Source: Arthrobacter sp. SW1 (GTDB lineage Bacteria > Actinomycetota > Actinomycetes > Actinomycetales > Micrococcaceae). Taken from it: DNA of 64,000 nucleotides. Location: positions 1 through 64,000 of the forward strand of contig NZ_MJLT01000008.1 of NCBI RefSeq assembly GCF_001766675.1. Reading direction: 5' to 3'. The notes beneath the pieces were generated by a model that was not told where the DNA came from, did not search any database, and saw only the letters and a program-made list of their open reading frames with translations. Positions 34,414 through 43,563 of this stretch are shown in pieces (position 1 is the first letter of the stretch; every line of letters starts with the position of its first letter). Both the position numbers and the translations under genes were made by a program.

Positions 34414-35175
34414 TCAGTGGTCGGAGCTGAGGATGCTGTCCAGGGCGACGCTGACGGCGTCGAGGTGGTGCGCCATGGCGGCCTCCGCGGCCTTGGCGTC
34501 ACCGGCGTCGATCGCTTCGATGATGCGCAGATGCTCATCGTCTGAGGCGTGGCGGCGGTCGGCCACCATGTTCAGGGTTTCGGACTGGTGCGCCAGGGCC
34601 TCGCGGATATCAGCCACCACGCTTTCGAAGACCTTGTTGCCGCTGGCCCGGGCAATGGTGGAGTGGAAGGCCGCGTCCAGACCCACCCAGGCTTCGGGTT
34701 CGTTCTCGGCCAGCATCTCTTCCATGATTCCGCGGAGGTGCTTCAGGTCTTCGTTGCTGCGGCGGGTGGCGGCCAGGCCCGCTGCCGGAATCTCGATGTG
34801 GGGGCGGGCTTCGTTGAGGTCGCGGGCCGAGTACTGGCCGAGCGTGAGGTCGTTGGCCACTTTGTTGGCCACCACGAAGGTGCCCTTGCCGGTCTTGGTG
34901 ACGGTCAGGCCCAACGCATTGCACGAACGGAGGGCCTCGCGGATGACCGAGCGGCTCACCCCGTACTGGCTGGCAAGCGTGGCTTCGGAGCTGAGCTTCG
35001 CACCCAGTTCGACGGTTCCGGATTCGATGTCCTGCCGGATGGCGCTGAAGACGGCCTCGGCCGCGCTGAGGCGGGCGAGGGGTGTGGCGGGACGCGGCGT
35101 TGCGTCGTGCCGGATGCTCGACGGCGAATGGCCGCCGTCAGCCTGTCCGGCTGTCCGGCTGTCTGACAGGTTCAC
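34414..35175 (-). CDS. FadR/GntR-family regulator of the asparagine operon
   Basis: The protein starts with a polar tail, then a winged HTH (ATLASQYGVSRSVIREALRS) and an FCD domain (ARPHIEIPAAGLAA, WVGLDAAFHSTIARASGN). As first gene of the asparaginase-aspartase-permease operon it is probably its own regulator. I place the start at GTG 35175 (253 residues) and not at GTG 35199, because TTGACA (35207-35212) and CATATT (35183-35188) put transcription start at the GTG itself, giving a leaderless mRNA. Confidence 0.82.
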   Translation of the reverse strand: MNLSDSRTAGQADGGHSPSSIRHDATPRPATPLARLSAAEAVFSAIRQDIESGTVELGAKLSSEATLASQYGVSRSVIREALRSCNALGLTVTKTGKGTFVVANKVANDLTLGQYSARDLNEARPHIEIPAAGLAATRRSNEDLKHLRGIMEEMLAENEPEAWVGLDAAFHSTIARASGNKVFESVVADIREALAHQSETLNMVADRRHASDDEHLRIIEAIDAGDAKAAEAAMAHHLDAVSVALDSILSSDH

Positions 35176-35212
35176 GGTTAAAAATATGGCACTGGTCACA
35201 GGGCGGTGTCAA
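35159..35212 (-). promoter_or_regulatory. Promoter and CTGTC-N-GACAG operator of the asparagine operon
   Basis: On the minus strand: -35 TTGACA (35212-35207), 18-bp spacer, -10 CATATT (35188-35183), then the GTG start at 35175. The palindrome CTGTCTGACAG at 35159-35169 lies within the first codons and could block elongation or initiation when bound by the GntR protein. Confidence 0.65.
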
Positions 35213-35308
35213 TTGGGGTTGGGTTGGGGGTGGTGGGGGTGCTTGGTTGGTGGGGCCTGCGGGCGGACTGGGGTTCCCGCCCGCGGGTGCCCGCTAATAC
35301 CCTGAACC

Positions 35309-35992
35309 GTGATGCACCCCAAGCCCGTCGCCACCGCGCCCGCGCACAAAGCAGCGCAAGAGGCCTTCGCCCATCCCGCCATCGCCGCAGCCATCCAGGA
35401 TCTTGAGCTCCGGCTCAAAACCACACAAAGGCTCATCCTCGGTATCAGCGGCGCGCCCGGCGTCGGGAAGTCCACCTTCGCGGAATGCCTCTCACGGCAC
35501 TTCGGCCCGGAACGCAGTGTCGTGGTCCCCATGGATGGCTTCCACTTGGGCGAGGCGGTCATCGCCGGGACGGAACTGAAGGCGCGCAAAGGCGCCATCG
35601 ATACCTTCGACGTCGGCGGCTACCTTTCCCTGCTGCGGCGCCTGAAAGCCAGGGATGAACCCACCGTCTACGCGCCCCTGTACACGCGTGAGCTCGAGGA
35701 ACCGATCGCCGCGTCCATCGCGGTCCCGGCCGCCATCCCGTTGGTCATCACTGAAGGCAACTACCTCCTCAGCGACGAGCCTGCTTGGCGGAAGGTCCGC
35801 GGTGAGCTCGACGCCGTCTGGCACCTCGAGCTCGAACCGCGCCTCCGCCGGCAGCGCCTGATCGCGCGGCATATCGAGTTCGGCAAGGATCCCGCCGCGG
35901 CCGAGGCGTGGGCGCTCGGAACTGATGAAGCCAACGCCCGGCTGATCGACGCGGGCAGCCACCGCGCGGACCGCATCCTGCCCTGGAGCTAA
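35309..35992 (+). CDS. Nucleoside/nucleotide kinase family protein (uridine kinase-like P-loop)
   Basis: 227 residues. Walker A GAPGVGKST is at about 48-56, the base/substrate loop is VVPMDGFHLG, and the C-terminal RRQRLIARHIEFGKDP is an arginine-rich lid, as in the uridine kinase/fructose transport kinase (FrcK/YggC) family. It may phosphorylate a nucleoside or sugar; the substrate is unresolved. The start may be GTG 35309 or ATG 35312; TACCCT at 35298-35303 and no ribosome binding site suggest a leaderless message. Single gene, divergent from the asparagine operon. Confidence 0.8.
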   Translation: MMHPKPVATAPAHKAAQEAFAHPAIAAAIQDLELRLKTTQRLILGISGAPGVGKSTFAECLSRHFGPERSVVVPMDGFHLGEAVIAGTELKARKGAIDTFDVGGYLSLLRRLKARDEPTVYAPLYTRELEEPIAASIAVPAAIPLVITEGNYLLSDEPAWRKVRGELDAVWHLELEPRLRRQRLIARHIEFGKDPAAAEAWALGTDEANARLIDAGSHRADRILPWS

Positions 35993-36040
35993 CAACACCC
36001 GGTACCGTGGAACTGACCTGACGCCGATCCCGAGGACCCC

Positions 36041-36502
36041 ATGTCTCCGCGCACCCTGTTCCGATCCCTTGCCTTCGCCGAGGCCGTCACGTGGACGGTG
36101 CTGCTGATCGGCCTGGTCCTGAAGTACGTCACGAACACCACGGAGCTTGGCGTGCGGATCGGCGGCGGCATCCACGGATTCGTCTTTCTTTGCTACGCCG
36201 CCGTCGCTGCCTTCACCTGGGTCAACCAGAAATGGAGCGCCGGAACCGGGCTGCTCGCGATCGCGTCCGCCGTCATTCCTTACGCGACCGTTCCGGTGGA
36301 GAAGTCTCTGGACCGCCGCGGACTGCTCGACGGCGGCTGGCGGCTTTCCGCGGGCGGCGAGACCCCCGTCGGGGTGCTGGAAAACGTGCAGGCCTGGGTG
36401 CTCCGCAAACCATGGCTCGCGGTGGGCATCGCTGTGGTTGGCGTGGCCGCGGTCTTCAGCTTCCTGCTCTTCATGGGCCCGCCGGACACCTGGTTCGCCT
36501 AA
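36041..36502 (+). CDS. DUF3817 family membrane protein
   Basis: 153 residues. Four predicted helices; the first (SLAFAEAVTWTVLLIGLVL) and the G-x-HGFVFLCYA block are typical of DUF3817, which is widespread in actinobacteria and lacks a known function. The last helix is followed by a short tail. The ATG at 36041 has AGGA upstream. The 200 bp after it hold two direct copies of TCCGACGCCCTGTAATC (about 36549-36582) and no gene. Confidence 0.82.
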   Translation: MSPRTLFRSLAFAEAVTWTVLLIGLVLKYVTNTTELGVRIGGGIHGFVFLCYAAVAAFTWVNQKWSAGTGLLAIASAVIPYATVPVEKSLDRRGLLDGGWRLSAGGETPVGVLENVQAWVLRKPWLAVGIAVVGVAAVFSFLLFMGPPDTWFA

Positions 36503-36703
36503 GCCGACGAACCTGAGCCGGACGAACCTGGGTCGGACGGGCTGAGCGTCCGACGCCCTGTAATCCGACGCCCTGTAATCGATAGTCTTGCGTCAATTTA
36601 CGTCGCAATTGTTGACCTATAGGCATAAGTAGATGTTTACTGGTCATCAATCTCGCTTGTGACGAGAGCCACATATTGGGGGCCGATCAAGGGATGGAGT
36701 CCC

Positions 36704-37096
36704 ATGAGCCTTACCGAAAGCGACGTCGCAGCAGCAGCCGAAGCCCTCGTGGCCGCCTTCGGCGCCAGCGACACGGACGCGTATTTCGCCTGTTTCGCGC
36801 CTGACGCCACGTTCCTGTTCCACACCGAGCCCGAACGCCTCGATTCCCGCGCGCAGTACCGGCAGCTGTGGGACGGCTGGGCGGCCGAGGGTTGGGGCGT
36901 GGTGGACTGCATCAGCACCAACAAGCACATCCAACTTGCAGGAACCAGTGCAGTTTTTACACACGACGTCCGCACCACCATCGAGGTCAACGGCACCCGT
37001 GAAACCCTCCACGAGAGGGAAACCATCGTCTTCGCCAAGGACTCCTCCGGGAAAATCCTCGCAGTCCACGAACACCTCTCCCCGGCAGCGCCGTAA
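36704..37096 (+). CDS. Nuclear transport factor 2-like (SnoaL/DUF4440) protein
   Basis: 130 residues of the NTF2-like cone fold: EALVAAFGASDTDAYFACFA at the N-terminus, then strands ending EHLSPAAP. Such proteins are small ligand-binding or hydrolytic domains. It is 73 bp upstream of the NCS1 permease gene on the same strand and may be co-transcribed, which would tie it to the permease substrate (inference). The ATG at 36704 follows GGAG. Confidence 0.75.
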   Translation: MSLTESDVAAAAEALVAAFGASDTDAYFACFAPDATFLFHTEPERLDSRAQYRQLWDGWAAEGWGVVDCISTNKHIQLAGTSAVFTHDVRTTIEVNGTRETLHERETIVFAKDSSGKILAVHEHLSPAAP

Positions 37097-37169
37097 TCGC
37101 ACGAGGCCCCCAAGGCTCCCCGCACCAAGCTCCTCCCCAACCCACCCGTTCACCCAGTGAGGCCCTGAC

Positions 37170-38717
37170 ATGAGCAAAGATCCCAACGTCCCCGCCGTGG
37201 CGGAGGTCGAAAAGCACGGCATCGAACCGATCCCGGCAGAGGACCGCACCGCCAAACCCATCGATCTTTTCCGCCTGGTTTTCGGTGGCGCCAACACGTT
37301 CGCGACGGCGGTGCTCGGCTCCTTTCCGATCCTCTTCGGCCTGTCGTTCAAGGACGCTGCGCTCGCCACGGTGCTCGGCGTCGTCGTCGGCGGCCTCATC
37401 CTGTGCCCCATGGCGGTCTTCGGACCGACGAACGGCATGAACAACGCGGTGTCTTCCTCGGGCCACCTGGGAGTGCACGGCCGCGTGGTGGGATCTTTCC
37501 TGTCGCTGCTCACCGCGCTGGCGTTCTTCTCCATCTCCGTCTGGAGCTCAGGCGACGCCCTGGTGGGTGGCGCCAACCGCTTGGCCGGCCTGCCGCAGAA
37601 CCCCATCACGCTGAGCATCGCGTACGGCGTGTTCGCCTTGCTGATCCTGACCGTCTGCATCTACGGGTTCCGCTTCATGCTGTGGGTCAACAAGATCGCG
37701 GTGGTTGCGGCGTCGGCCCTGTTCGTCCTCGGTATCTTTGCCTTCGCAGGCACCTTCGACGCCTCCTACGCAGGAGTTTTCGGTCCGGGCGCAGACGAGG
37801 CAACGAACGCGCTGTTTTGGCCATCCTTCATCGGTTCGGCACTGATCGTGATGTCCAACCCGATTTCCTTCGGCGCGTTCCTGGGCGACTGGTCCCGCTA
37901 CATCCCGGCCGAAACTCCGAAGATCCGGGTCATGTCCGCGGCCTTCCTGGCCCAGATCGCCACCCTCGTTCCCTTCGGCTTCGGCCTCCTCACCGCTACG
38001 GTTATTGCCACGCAGGCGCCGGAGTTCTTCGAGAATTCGGATTACGTGGGCGGCCTCCTGGCCGTTTCGCCGAACTGGTACTTCCTGCCGGTCTGCCTTA
38101 TCGCCCTGATCGGCGGCATGTCCACCGGGACCACGGCCCTGTACGGCACCGGCCTGGATTTCTCCAGTGTGTTCCCGAAATTCTCCCGCGTGCAGGCCAC
38201 CCTGTTCATTGGCTCCTTCGCGATCGTGTTCATCTTCGTGGGCCGCTTCGCCTTCAACGTCGTCCAGAGCATCTCCACCTTCGCAGTACTGATCATCACC
38301 TGCACGGCACCGTGGATGATCATCATGATGGTGGGCTACGTGACCCGCCGCGGCTGGTACCACGCCGACTCACTGCAGGTCTTCAACCGCCGCCAGCATG
38401 GCGGCCGCTACTGGTTCAACAAAGGCTGGAACTGGCGTGCCATGGCTGTCTGGATCTTCGCCGCAGTCATGGGCATCTTGTTCGTCAATGTGCCCGGCCA
38501 GTTCGTCGGCGCGCTCGGCAACCTGGCTGCGGGGGTGGACCTGAGCATCCCGGTGTCCATCGGGATTGCGGCAGTCCTGTACCCTCTGGCGCTGTGGTTC
38601 TTCCCGGAACCGGCGGACGCCTTCGGGCCGGAAGGGCCGCGCTTCATCAGGGCATCGGCGCCGAAGAACATTCCGATCGTGGCCGACAAGGCAGAGTTGG
38701 ACGCCGCCATTCTCTAG
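37170..38717 (+). CDS. NCS1-family cytosine/purine/allantoin-type permease
   Basis: 515 residues with 12 predicted helices. The NCS1 pattern is seen in LFRLVFGGANTFATAVLGSFP near residue 33 and in the middle GSALIVMSNPISFGAFLGDWSRY. These are Na+ or H+ symporters of nucleobases and related compounds. The long cytoplasmic part YVTRRGWYHADSLQVFN is as in CodB-like members. Substrate not fixed by the sequence. It converges on the glycosylase-like gene 5 bp away. Confidence 0.85.
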   Translation: MSKDPNVPAVAEVEKHGIEPIPAEDRTAKPIDLFRLVFGGANTFATAVLGSFPILFGLSFKDAALATVLGVVVGGLILCPMAVFGPTNGMNNAVSSSGHLGVHGRVVGSFLSLLTALAFFSISVWSSGDALVGGANRLAGLPQNPITLSIAYGVFALLILTVCIYGFRFMLWVNKIAVVAASALFVLGIFAFAGTFDASYAGVFGPGADEATNALFWPSFIGSALIVMSNPISFGAFLGDWSRYIPAETPKIRVMSAAFLAQIATLVPFGFGLLTATVIATQAPEFFENSDYVGGLLAVSPNWYFLPVCLIALIGGMSTGTTALYGTGLDFSSVFPKFSRVQATLFIGSFAIVFIFVGRFAFNVVQSISTFAVLIITCTAPWMIIMMVGYVTRRGWYHADSLQVFNRRQHGGRYWFNKGWNWRAMAVWIFAAVMGILFVNVPGQFVGALGNLAAGVDLSIPVSIGIAAVLYPLALWFFPEPADAFGPEGPRFIRASAPKNIPIVADKAELDAAIL

Positions 38718-38722
38718 GACCT

Positions 38723-39340
38723 TTAGAGGTGCTGGATCCCCGCCCGTTGCATGGCGTCGCGGTACGTCTCGATGGTCTTCTCCAGGAGCTCCTGCTGCTT
38801 CGCCTCGGACAACGCGAACGCACGGCCGCCCAGCGCACTCGCTTTGTAGACCTTGATGCCGCTCTCCTTGAGGGATGAGTGGTAGGTCTTCTCGAACAGG
38901 GTGAGGAAGGACGCGGCTTCCGCCCCGTGCGCGACGACGGCGGACACCCGGCTGTTGATTTTCAGGAACTGCCGGAAGGGCTTGAGTCCGTCCAGCTTTT
39001 CCTGGGCGCTCAGCGACGGCGGCAGGCCGGCGTCGCGCACCCAGGGATAGCTGTGCCAGGGCATGACGTAGCGGGGATCCAGTTCCGCGCCGGTGAAGAT
39101 TTCCTGCGCACGGCGGGCGGCGTCGTCATCGTTCAGATAGGAGACGAAACCCGATGCCGTCCCTCGGCTCGGACTCACCTGGAGGCTGACAATCCGGCAT
39201 TCGTCCTCGTCGTGGACGGGGTCGATATACGGGACCAGGGAACCGGGTTTCCGGGCCATCAGTTCCTCGCACAGCTCCGTCACGGCAGCAATGTTCGGTT
39301 CGCGGAGCAGGGCCCGTTTGCCGTCCCAGTCAATATCCAC
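38723..39340 (-). CDS. Uracil-DNA glycosylase superfamily-like protein
   Basis: 205 residues, no signal or membrane segment. VMPWHSYPW followed by LDGLKPFRQFLKINS and VVAHGAEAASF resembles the central and C-terminal blocks of a divergent bacterial uracil-DNA glycosylase group (PWN-x-YPW, later G-x-x-A). The catalytic Asp/Asn loop of classical enzymes is not evident, so activity is doubtful. The start is GTG at 39340 after AAGGAG. Confidence 0.55.
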   Translation of the reverse strand: MDIDWDGKRALLREPNIAAVTELCEELMARKPGSLVPYIDPVHDEDECRIVSLQVSPSRGTASGFVSYLNDDDAARRAQEIFTGAELDPRYVMPWHSYPWVRDAGLPPSLSAQEKLDGLKPFRQFLKINSRVSAVVAHGAEAASFLTLFEKTYHSSLKESGIKVYKASALGGRAFALSEAKQQELLEKTIETYRDAMQRAGIQHL

Positions 39341-39563
39341 GTTCTCTCCTTCGGAAGAAAAGCGTCCAGAAACCGCCCGTCTCCTGACACTTTACGCGCC
39401 GCACCCGCCCGCCGTCGCGGGTAATTTTTGCCGGGCGGCTGAACGGCTGCCGCATGCTCTGGTGGCCGGGGTCCACGCTCCCTAAACTGGCATTTACCAT
39501 CGTGCGGAGTCCCCGCAGCGGCGGGCCGGCTCCCACGGAATTTCCGTTCCAGGGAGTACTGCC

Positions 39564-40523
39564 ATGCGTTCCCGCACCACCCCGAAAGCTTTCCGTGCGG
39601 CACTCGCGTTCGCGGCCGCCGTCGTCCTTTTCCTTCCGGTGCCGGCCACGGCGGCACCGGCACCGCTCAAGCCCCACGGCCCGCAGAAAACAACCTCGAT
39701 CGTGCTGCCCGGCGCGGGCGGGGCCGAAGGGATCGCCGCGGGCAAGGGCACCACGTTCTACGCCGGCGACCTCGCCACCGGGGATATCTTCCGCGGCGAC
39801 ATCCGCCAAGGCACCGCCGAACTCTTCATTGACGCGCCGGACGGCAGGGTGTCTGTCGGCATGAAGTTCGACCGGCGCCATGAGCTGTTGTTCGTGGCGG
39901 GCGGCCCCTCCGGCGCGGCCTACGTTTACGACACCAAGACCGCCTCCGCCAAGGCCGCCGTCCAGCTGACCGGGACCCAGCCGGCGTTCATCAACGACGT
40001 CGCCCTCACCCGCGAAGGCGCCTGGTTCACCAACTCGAACGCCGCGGAACTCTACTTCGTGCCGCTCAATGCCGACGGCAGCCTCGGAACCGTCCGGACC
40101 CTCGCCCTCAGCGGCCCGGCGGCGGACACCGCGTCACAGTTCAACCTCAACGGCATCGCGGCGGCGGCCGGCGGACGGACCCTCATCGTGGCGCATTCGG
40201 GCAACGCGGCGCTGTACACCGTGGATCCGGAAAGCGGCGCCAGCGCGGCGATTGCCGGCGTCGAGGTCCCGAATGTGGACGGCATCCTGGTGCGCGGGCG
40301 CACGCTGTGGGCCGTGCAGAACTTCAGCAACCAGATCAGCAGGGTGAAGCTGTCCGGGGACCTGTCCTCCGGCGTCGTGAAGGACGTGATCACCAGCCCG
40401 CTGTTCCAGATCCCGACGACGGCCGCCAACTTCGGCGGGAAGCTCGCCGTGGTGAACGCGAAGTTCGGGGTGCAGGACCCGGAGAACTTCAATGTGGTGG
40501 TGCTGCGGGGCAGGTCGCGCTAG
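39564..40523 (+). CDS. Secreted SMP-30-like beta-propeller protein
   Basis: 319 residues. A clear Sec signal peptide (AFRAALAFAAAVVLFLPVPATA, cut after ATA at about 31) is followed by repeated four-strand blades (GIAAGKGTTFYAGDLATGDIF, VDGILVRGRTLWAVQNFS) as in SMP-30/gluconolactonase-like and NHL propellers. There is no lipobox. The role is unknown; it may be an extracellular lactonase-like or binding protein. The ATG at 39564 follows AGGGAG. The end overlaps the convergent S4 gene by 4 bp. Confidence 0.78.
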   Translation: MRSRTTPKAFRAALAFAAAVVLFLPVPATAAPAPLKPHGPQKTTSIVLPGAGGAEGIAAGKGTTFYAGDLATGDIFRGDIRQGTAELFIDAPDGRVSVGMKFDRRHELLFVAGGPSGAAYVYDTKTASAKAAVQLTGTQPAFINDVALTREGAWFTNSNAAELYFVPLNADGSLGTVRTLALSGPAADTASQFNLNGIAAAAGGRTLIVAHSGNAALYTVDPESGASAAIAGVEVPNVDGILVRGRTLWAVQNFSNQISRVKLSGDLSSGVVKDVITSPLFQIPTTAANFGGKLAVVNAKFGVQDPENFNVVVLRGRSR

Positions 40524-40900
40524 CGGGCGTTCCTGAGCTTTTCCATGTCGCGGCGGTCCTTCTTGGTGGGCCGCCCGGCTCCGCGGTCGCGCTGGGGAAG
40601 GCCCAGGGCTGCCGGTTCGGGCCGGGCCGGGGTGTGGTCGGTGAAGCAATGGGACGCGGCCTCGGCGCCGACGCGCTTGGCGATCAACTGCCGTACCTCC
40701 AGGATCCGTTCGAAGCCGGGCTGCCGGACGCGCACGGTGTCGCCGATGATCACGGTCTGCGAGGCCTTCACCGGGTTGCCGTTGATGCGGACGTGCCCGG
40801 CGCGGCAGGCAGCGGTGGCGGCGGAACGGGTCTTGTAGGCGCGGATCGCCCACAGCCACGCGTCGATGCGGGTGGCGGAGGAAGTCGGCTTGCTGTTCAT
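40520..40900 (-). CDS. S4-domain RNA-binding protein, Hsp15-like
   Basis: 126 residues. The S4 domain is at about 10-60 (RIDAWLWAIRAYKTRSAAT, then AGHVRINGNPVKASQTV), followed by a basic C-terminal tail (GAGRPTKKDRRDMEKLRN). Hsp15 proteins bind stalled 50S subunits carrying peptidyl-tRNA; the fit is by domain and length. Its ATG is at 40900. Confidence 0.85.
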   Translation of the reverse strand: MNSKPTSSATRIDAWLWAIRAYKTRSAATAACRAGHVRINGNPVKASQTVIIGDTVRVRQPGFERILEVRQLIAKRVGAEAASHCFTDHTPARPEPAALGLPQRDRGAGRPTKKDRRDMEKLRNAR

Positions 40901-40933
40901 GGCTGCGAACGAGTCTAGCTGGAGCAGCCCTGG

Positions 40934-41968
40934 CTAGCGGCGCCGCAGCTCCGCGTACTCCAGGTGCGGCACCACCGTGCCGGCGTCGCGCTCAAGGAAG
41001 TTGGTGCCGGGCGCCACGATGTCGTCGATCGCGTCGAGCAGGGAATCGCTGAGTACGGTGTCCGCTGCCTTGAGGTAATCGGTCAGGTGCTCCTCGGTGC
41101 GCGGGCCGATGATCACGCTGCTCACCGCGGGGTGGTTGAGAGCGAAACCCACGGCCAGTTGGATGAGGCTTAGGCCGTGGTGCTCGGCCAGGCGGGCCAG
41201 GGCATCCGCTGCATGGAGCTTGTGCTGGTTGAAGGGGGCCGTGACGTCGAAGCGGCCGGGCAGCGCGTTGGCCCGCGAACTGGCCGGCTGGCGCGCGCCG
41301 AGCCGGTAGCGCCCGCTCAGCCACCCGCCGTCGAGCGGTCCGTAACTCAGCACGCCCAGGTTGTACTGCTGGGTGATGGCGAAAACGTCGCGCTCATTGG
41401 CGCGCACCAGCAGCGAGTACGGCACCTGGTCCACCACCGGCGGGATGAGGTGGTTGGTGTTGGCGATCCACTGCGCCTCCACCAGCTGGGCCGGCGTGAA
41501 CACGGAGGTGCCGTAGTAGAGGATCTTGCCCTGGCGGATGAGGTCGTTCAGAGCCGTGATGGTTTCAAGGACGTCCGTGTTGTAGTCCGGCCGGTGGGCC
41601 TGGTAGAGGTCAATCCGGTCTGTTTGCAGCCGGTTGAGGCTGCCTTCCACAGCCTTCATGATCCAGCGGCGGGAATTTCCGGCATGCGCCGGGTTCGAGC
41701 CCATTTGCCCGTGGAATTTCGTGGACAGGAAGACGTCGTCCCGGCGGCCCTGCAAGGAGCGGCCCACGATCGCCTCCGCTTCGCCCTGCGAATAGATGTC
41801 CGCGGTATCCACGCTGGTGATTCCGGCGTCGAGCGCTGTACGGATGATGCGGATGCTTTCCTCCGGGCCGGTGGGCGCCGATCCCGTGCCGAAGTTGAGG
41901 GTGCCCAAGGTGAGCGGGCTGACGGGGACGCCGGTTCGGCCCAGGGTTCGAAGCTCGCTGAGGCTCAT
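40934..41968 (-). CDS. Aldo/keto reductase
   Basis: 344 residues with the AKR tetrad D54, Y59, K84, H125 (SVDTADIYS, LSTKFHG, YQAHRPD). It is of the YhdN/AKR11-13 sort that takes NADPH and broad aldehydes or ketones; substrate unknown. The ATG at 41968 follows GGGAG. It is not closely similar to the fucose dehydrogenase. Upstream (41969-42227, 259 bp) is a divergent promoter region shared with the flavin reductase gene; I see no clear operator in it. Confidence 0.85.
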   Translation of the reverse strand: MSLSELRTLGRTGVPVSPLTLGTLNFGTGSAPTGPEESIRIIRTALDAGITSVDTADIYSQGEAEAIVGRSLQGRRDDVFLSTKFHGQMGSNPAHAGNSRRWIMKAVEGSLNRLQTDRIDLYQAHRPDYNTDVLETITALNDLIRQGKILYYGTSVFTPAQLVEAQWIANTNHLIPPVVDQVPYSLLVRANERDVFAITQQYNLGVLSYGPLDGGWLSGRYRLGARQPASSRANALPGRFDVTAPFNQHKLHAADALARLAEHHGLSLIQLAVGFALNHPAVSSVIIGPRTEEHLTDYLKAADTVLSDSLLDAIDDIVAPGTNFLERDAGTVVPHLEYAELRRR

Positions 41969-42227
41969 CTACGGCTCCCTTCGCGGAGGAAAATCCTGCA
42001 AAAGCAGGAGCGGACAATCGCTTGACACGACGCTACACATTCGCGCGAAACACTGCCCGGAAAGCGTAGGAGTTCGTAGCTTTTCGTATTCCGCGGTAAC
42101 GAAAACCGGATCGTGACGAAGCGTGAACCGCCCCGTGGACATGCAATTACACAAATATTGCCCTCTGCCCGAAGCAGTGAATTAGTTGAAAAGGACGGCG
42201 CAGGAATCCGGAGAGAGGAACAACGGC

Positions 42228-42728
42228 ATGAGCCAGTCAGCAGTGGACGGGACGGCTTCGATCAAGCAGGCCTTCGCGCAATTCCCCTCGGGGGTGGCAG
42301 CGTTCAGCGCCATGGTCGGCTTCGCTCCCGAGGTGCTGGTGGCCTCGAGCTTCACCGTCGGCGTGTCCTTGGAACCGCCGCTGGTGATGTTCGCGGTGCA
42401 GAACTCCTCCACCACCTGGCCCAAGCTGCGCAGGGCCCCGCGCCTGGGCGTCTCAGTGCTTGCCGAAGGCCAGGAGGCCGCGTGCCTGCAGCTTTCCTCC
42501 CGCAGCGGGGAGCGGTTCGCCGGGATCGCGAGTTCAACCAGCGACGCCGGTGCCGTGCTGATCGACGGCGCCGCCCTGTCCCTGGAATGCGAGATCGTCT
42601 CCGAAACTCCCGCCGGCGACCACACGATCGTAGTGCTGGAAGTGAAGTCCACGCAGATCAACCACGGCGCCACGCCCCTGATCTACCACGGGGCGTCCTT
42701 CCGGCGCCTAGGCGGAGTGGCTGCCTGA
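42228..42728 (+). CDS. Flavin reductase-like FMN-binding protein
   Basis: 166 residues of the flavin-reductase split-barrel fold: FPSGVAAFSA near residue 18, ASSFTVGVSLEPPLVMF (the ASS-x-V FMN loop), and a C-terminal YHGASFRRL. Such proteins give reduced flavin to two-component monooxygenases. No monooxygenase gene is adjacent. The ATG at 42228 has AGAGAGGA upstream; a TTG at 42186 in frame is less likely. Palindrome copy C begins 20 bp after the stop. Confidence 0.82.
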   Translation: MSQSAVDGTASIKQAFAQFPSGVAAFSAMVGFAPEVLVASSFTVGVSLEPPLVMFAVQNSSTTWPKLRRAPRLGVSVLAEGQEAACLQLSSRSGERFAGIASSTSDAGAVLIDGAALSLECEIVSETPAGDHTIVVLEVKSTQINHGATPLIYHGASFRRLGGVAA

Positions 42729-42748
42729 CGCTTTCCCCGGCCTTGCCG

Positions 42749-42811
42749 CAACGCGGGGTCAGTTACGGCCGGTGTTGGGCGCCAACATGGGCCGTAACTG
42801 ACCCCGCGTTG
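42749..42811. repeat. 63-bp palindrome, family 1, copy C
   Basis: 30-bp arms with two mismatches (GGCCGG against the usual GGCCCA), 3-nt centre GCG. It lies between two convergent genes and contains the last 15 codons and the stop of the membrane protein gene at 42763. Confidence 0.9.
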
Positions 42812-43422
42812 CTTTCAGCGGCAGCTTCCCGGGTTTCCTCGCGGGCTTCCTCGGCGGCTTCTTCCCGCGCTTCTTCGCGGGCGTCGGCTTCGGCGACGGC
42901 GGCGGCCCACTTTTCGTTGAGGACGGGCGGTTCCGGGGTTGCGGCAAGGAGCAGCGGGTGGTGCTTCGTTTGGTTCCCGACGGCGGCCGCGGTACCTTCT
43001 GCGATCTTCGTCTTGAGCTCGGGCCACTCCTTGGGTGAGGCCAGTTTCTTCCACGGGATGCTGCGCGTGGGTTTTTCGGGTGCCGTCTGCTCAGCCCCGG
43101 CTGTCCCGGCCACGGCGGCGGCCGGCGGACGCTCGGGGGCGGGAGGCGCCGTCGTCGTCCCGGCAGAAGTTGCACTGTCAGAAGCCCCGGCAGGAACGGC
43201 ACCCGCCGGCCGGCCGTGGCTGCGCGGAAGGTGCACTACGGGGCCGGCGTCGTTCTTCGGGAAAATGCCCACCATCGCGAGCACAATGATCGACAACAGC
43301 CGGGCAATTCCCGCCAGCACCAGCGTGACCACCATGCACAGGCCCAAGGCCAGGAACATCAGGAACGCCACGCCAAGTGTGCCGAAAAAGGTCAGGTTGA
43401 GGGCGATTGTTGTTGCATCCAT
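42763..43422 (-). CDS. Hypothetical protein with one to two membrane helices and an acidic-basic tail
   Basis: 219 residues. The N-terminus (TIALNLTFFGTLGVAFLMFL, then VVTLVLAGIARLLSIIVLAM) forms two helices; the rest is hydrophilic: Pro/Ala-rich, a WKKLASPKEWPELKTKI segment, and a charged Glu/Arg/Ala helix (about 178-203). The last 15 residues (NAGSVTAHVGAQHRP) are translated from palindrome copy C, so the native C-terminus has probably been lengthened or replaced. The N-terminus resembles the small protein at 46037-46345 (MD-x-T start, paired helices). Function unknown. Confidence 0.65.
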   Translation of the reverse strand: MDATTIALNLTFFGTLGVAFLMFLALGLCMVVTLVLAGIARLLSIIVLAMVGIFPKNDAGPVVHLPRSHGRPAGAVPAGASDSATSAGTTTAPPAPERPPAAAVAGTAGAEQTAPEKPTRSIPWKKLASPKEWPELKTKIAEGTAAAVGNQTKHHPLLLAATPEPPVLNEKWAAAVAEADAREEAREEAAEEAREETREAAAESNAGSVTAHVGAQHRP

Positions 43423-43563
43423 TCAGCCTCCCCACGCCGCAGTTTCGACCGCCCGGATACCGGGCACTTTTCTTAGCCTACGATTGAATCCCGCCGGAAT
43501 CACCCGGCCAATCGCCTGTTGTGCCCGCTTGTAGCAAAGCTGTTATCTCGTCCGGGAGGACCC

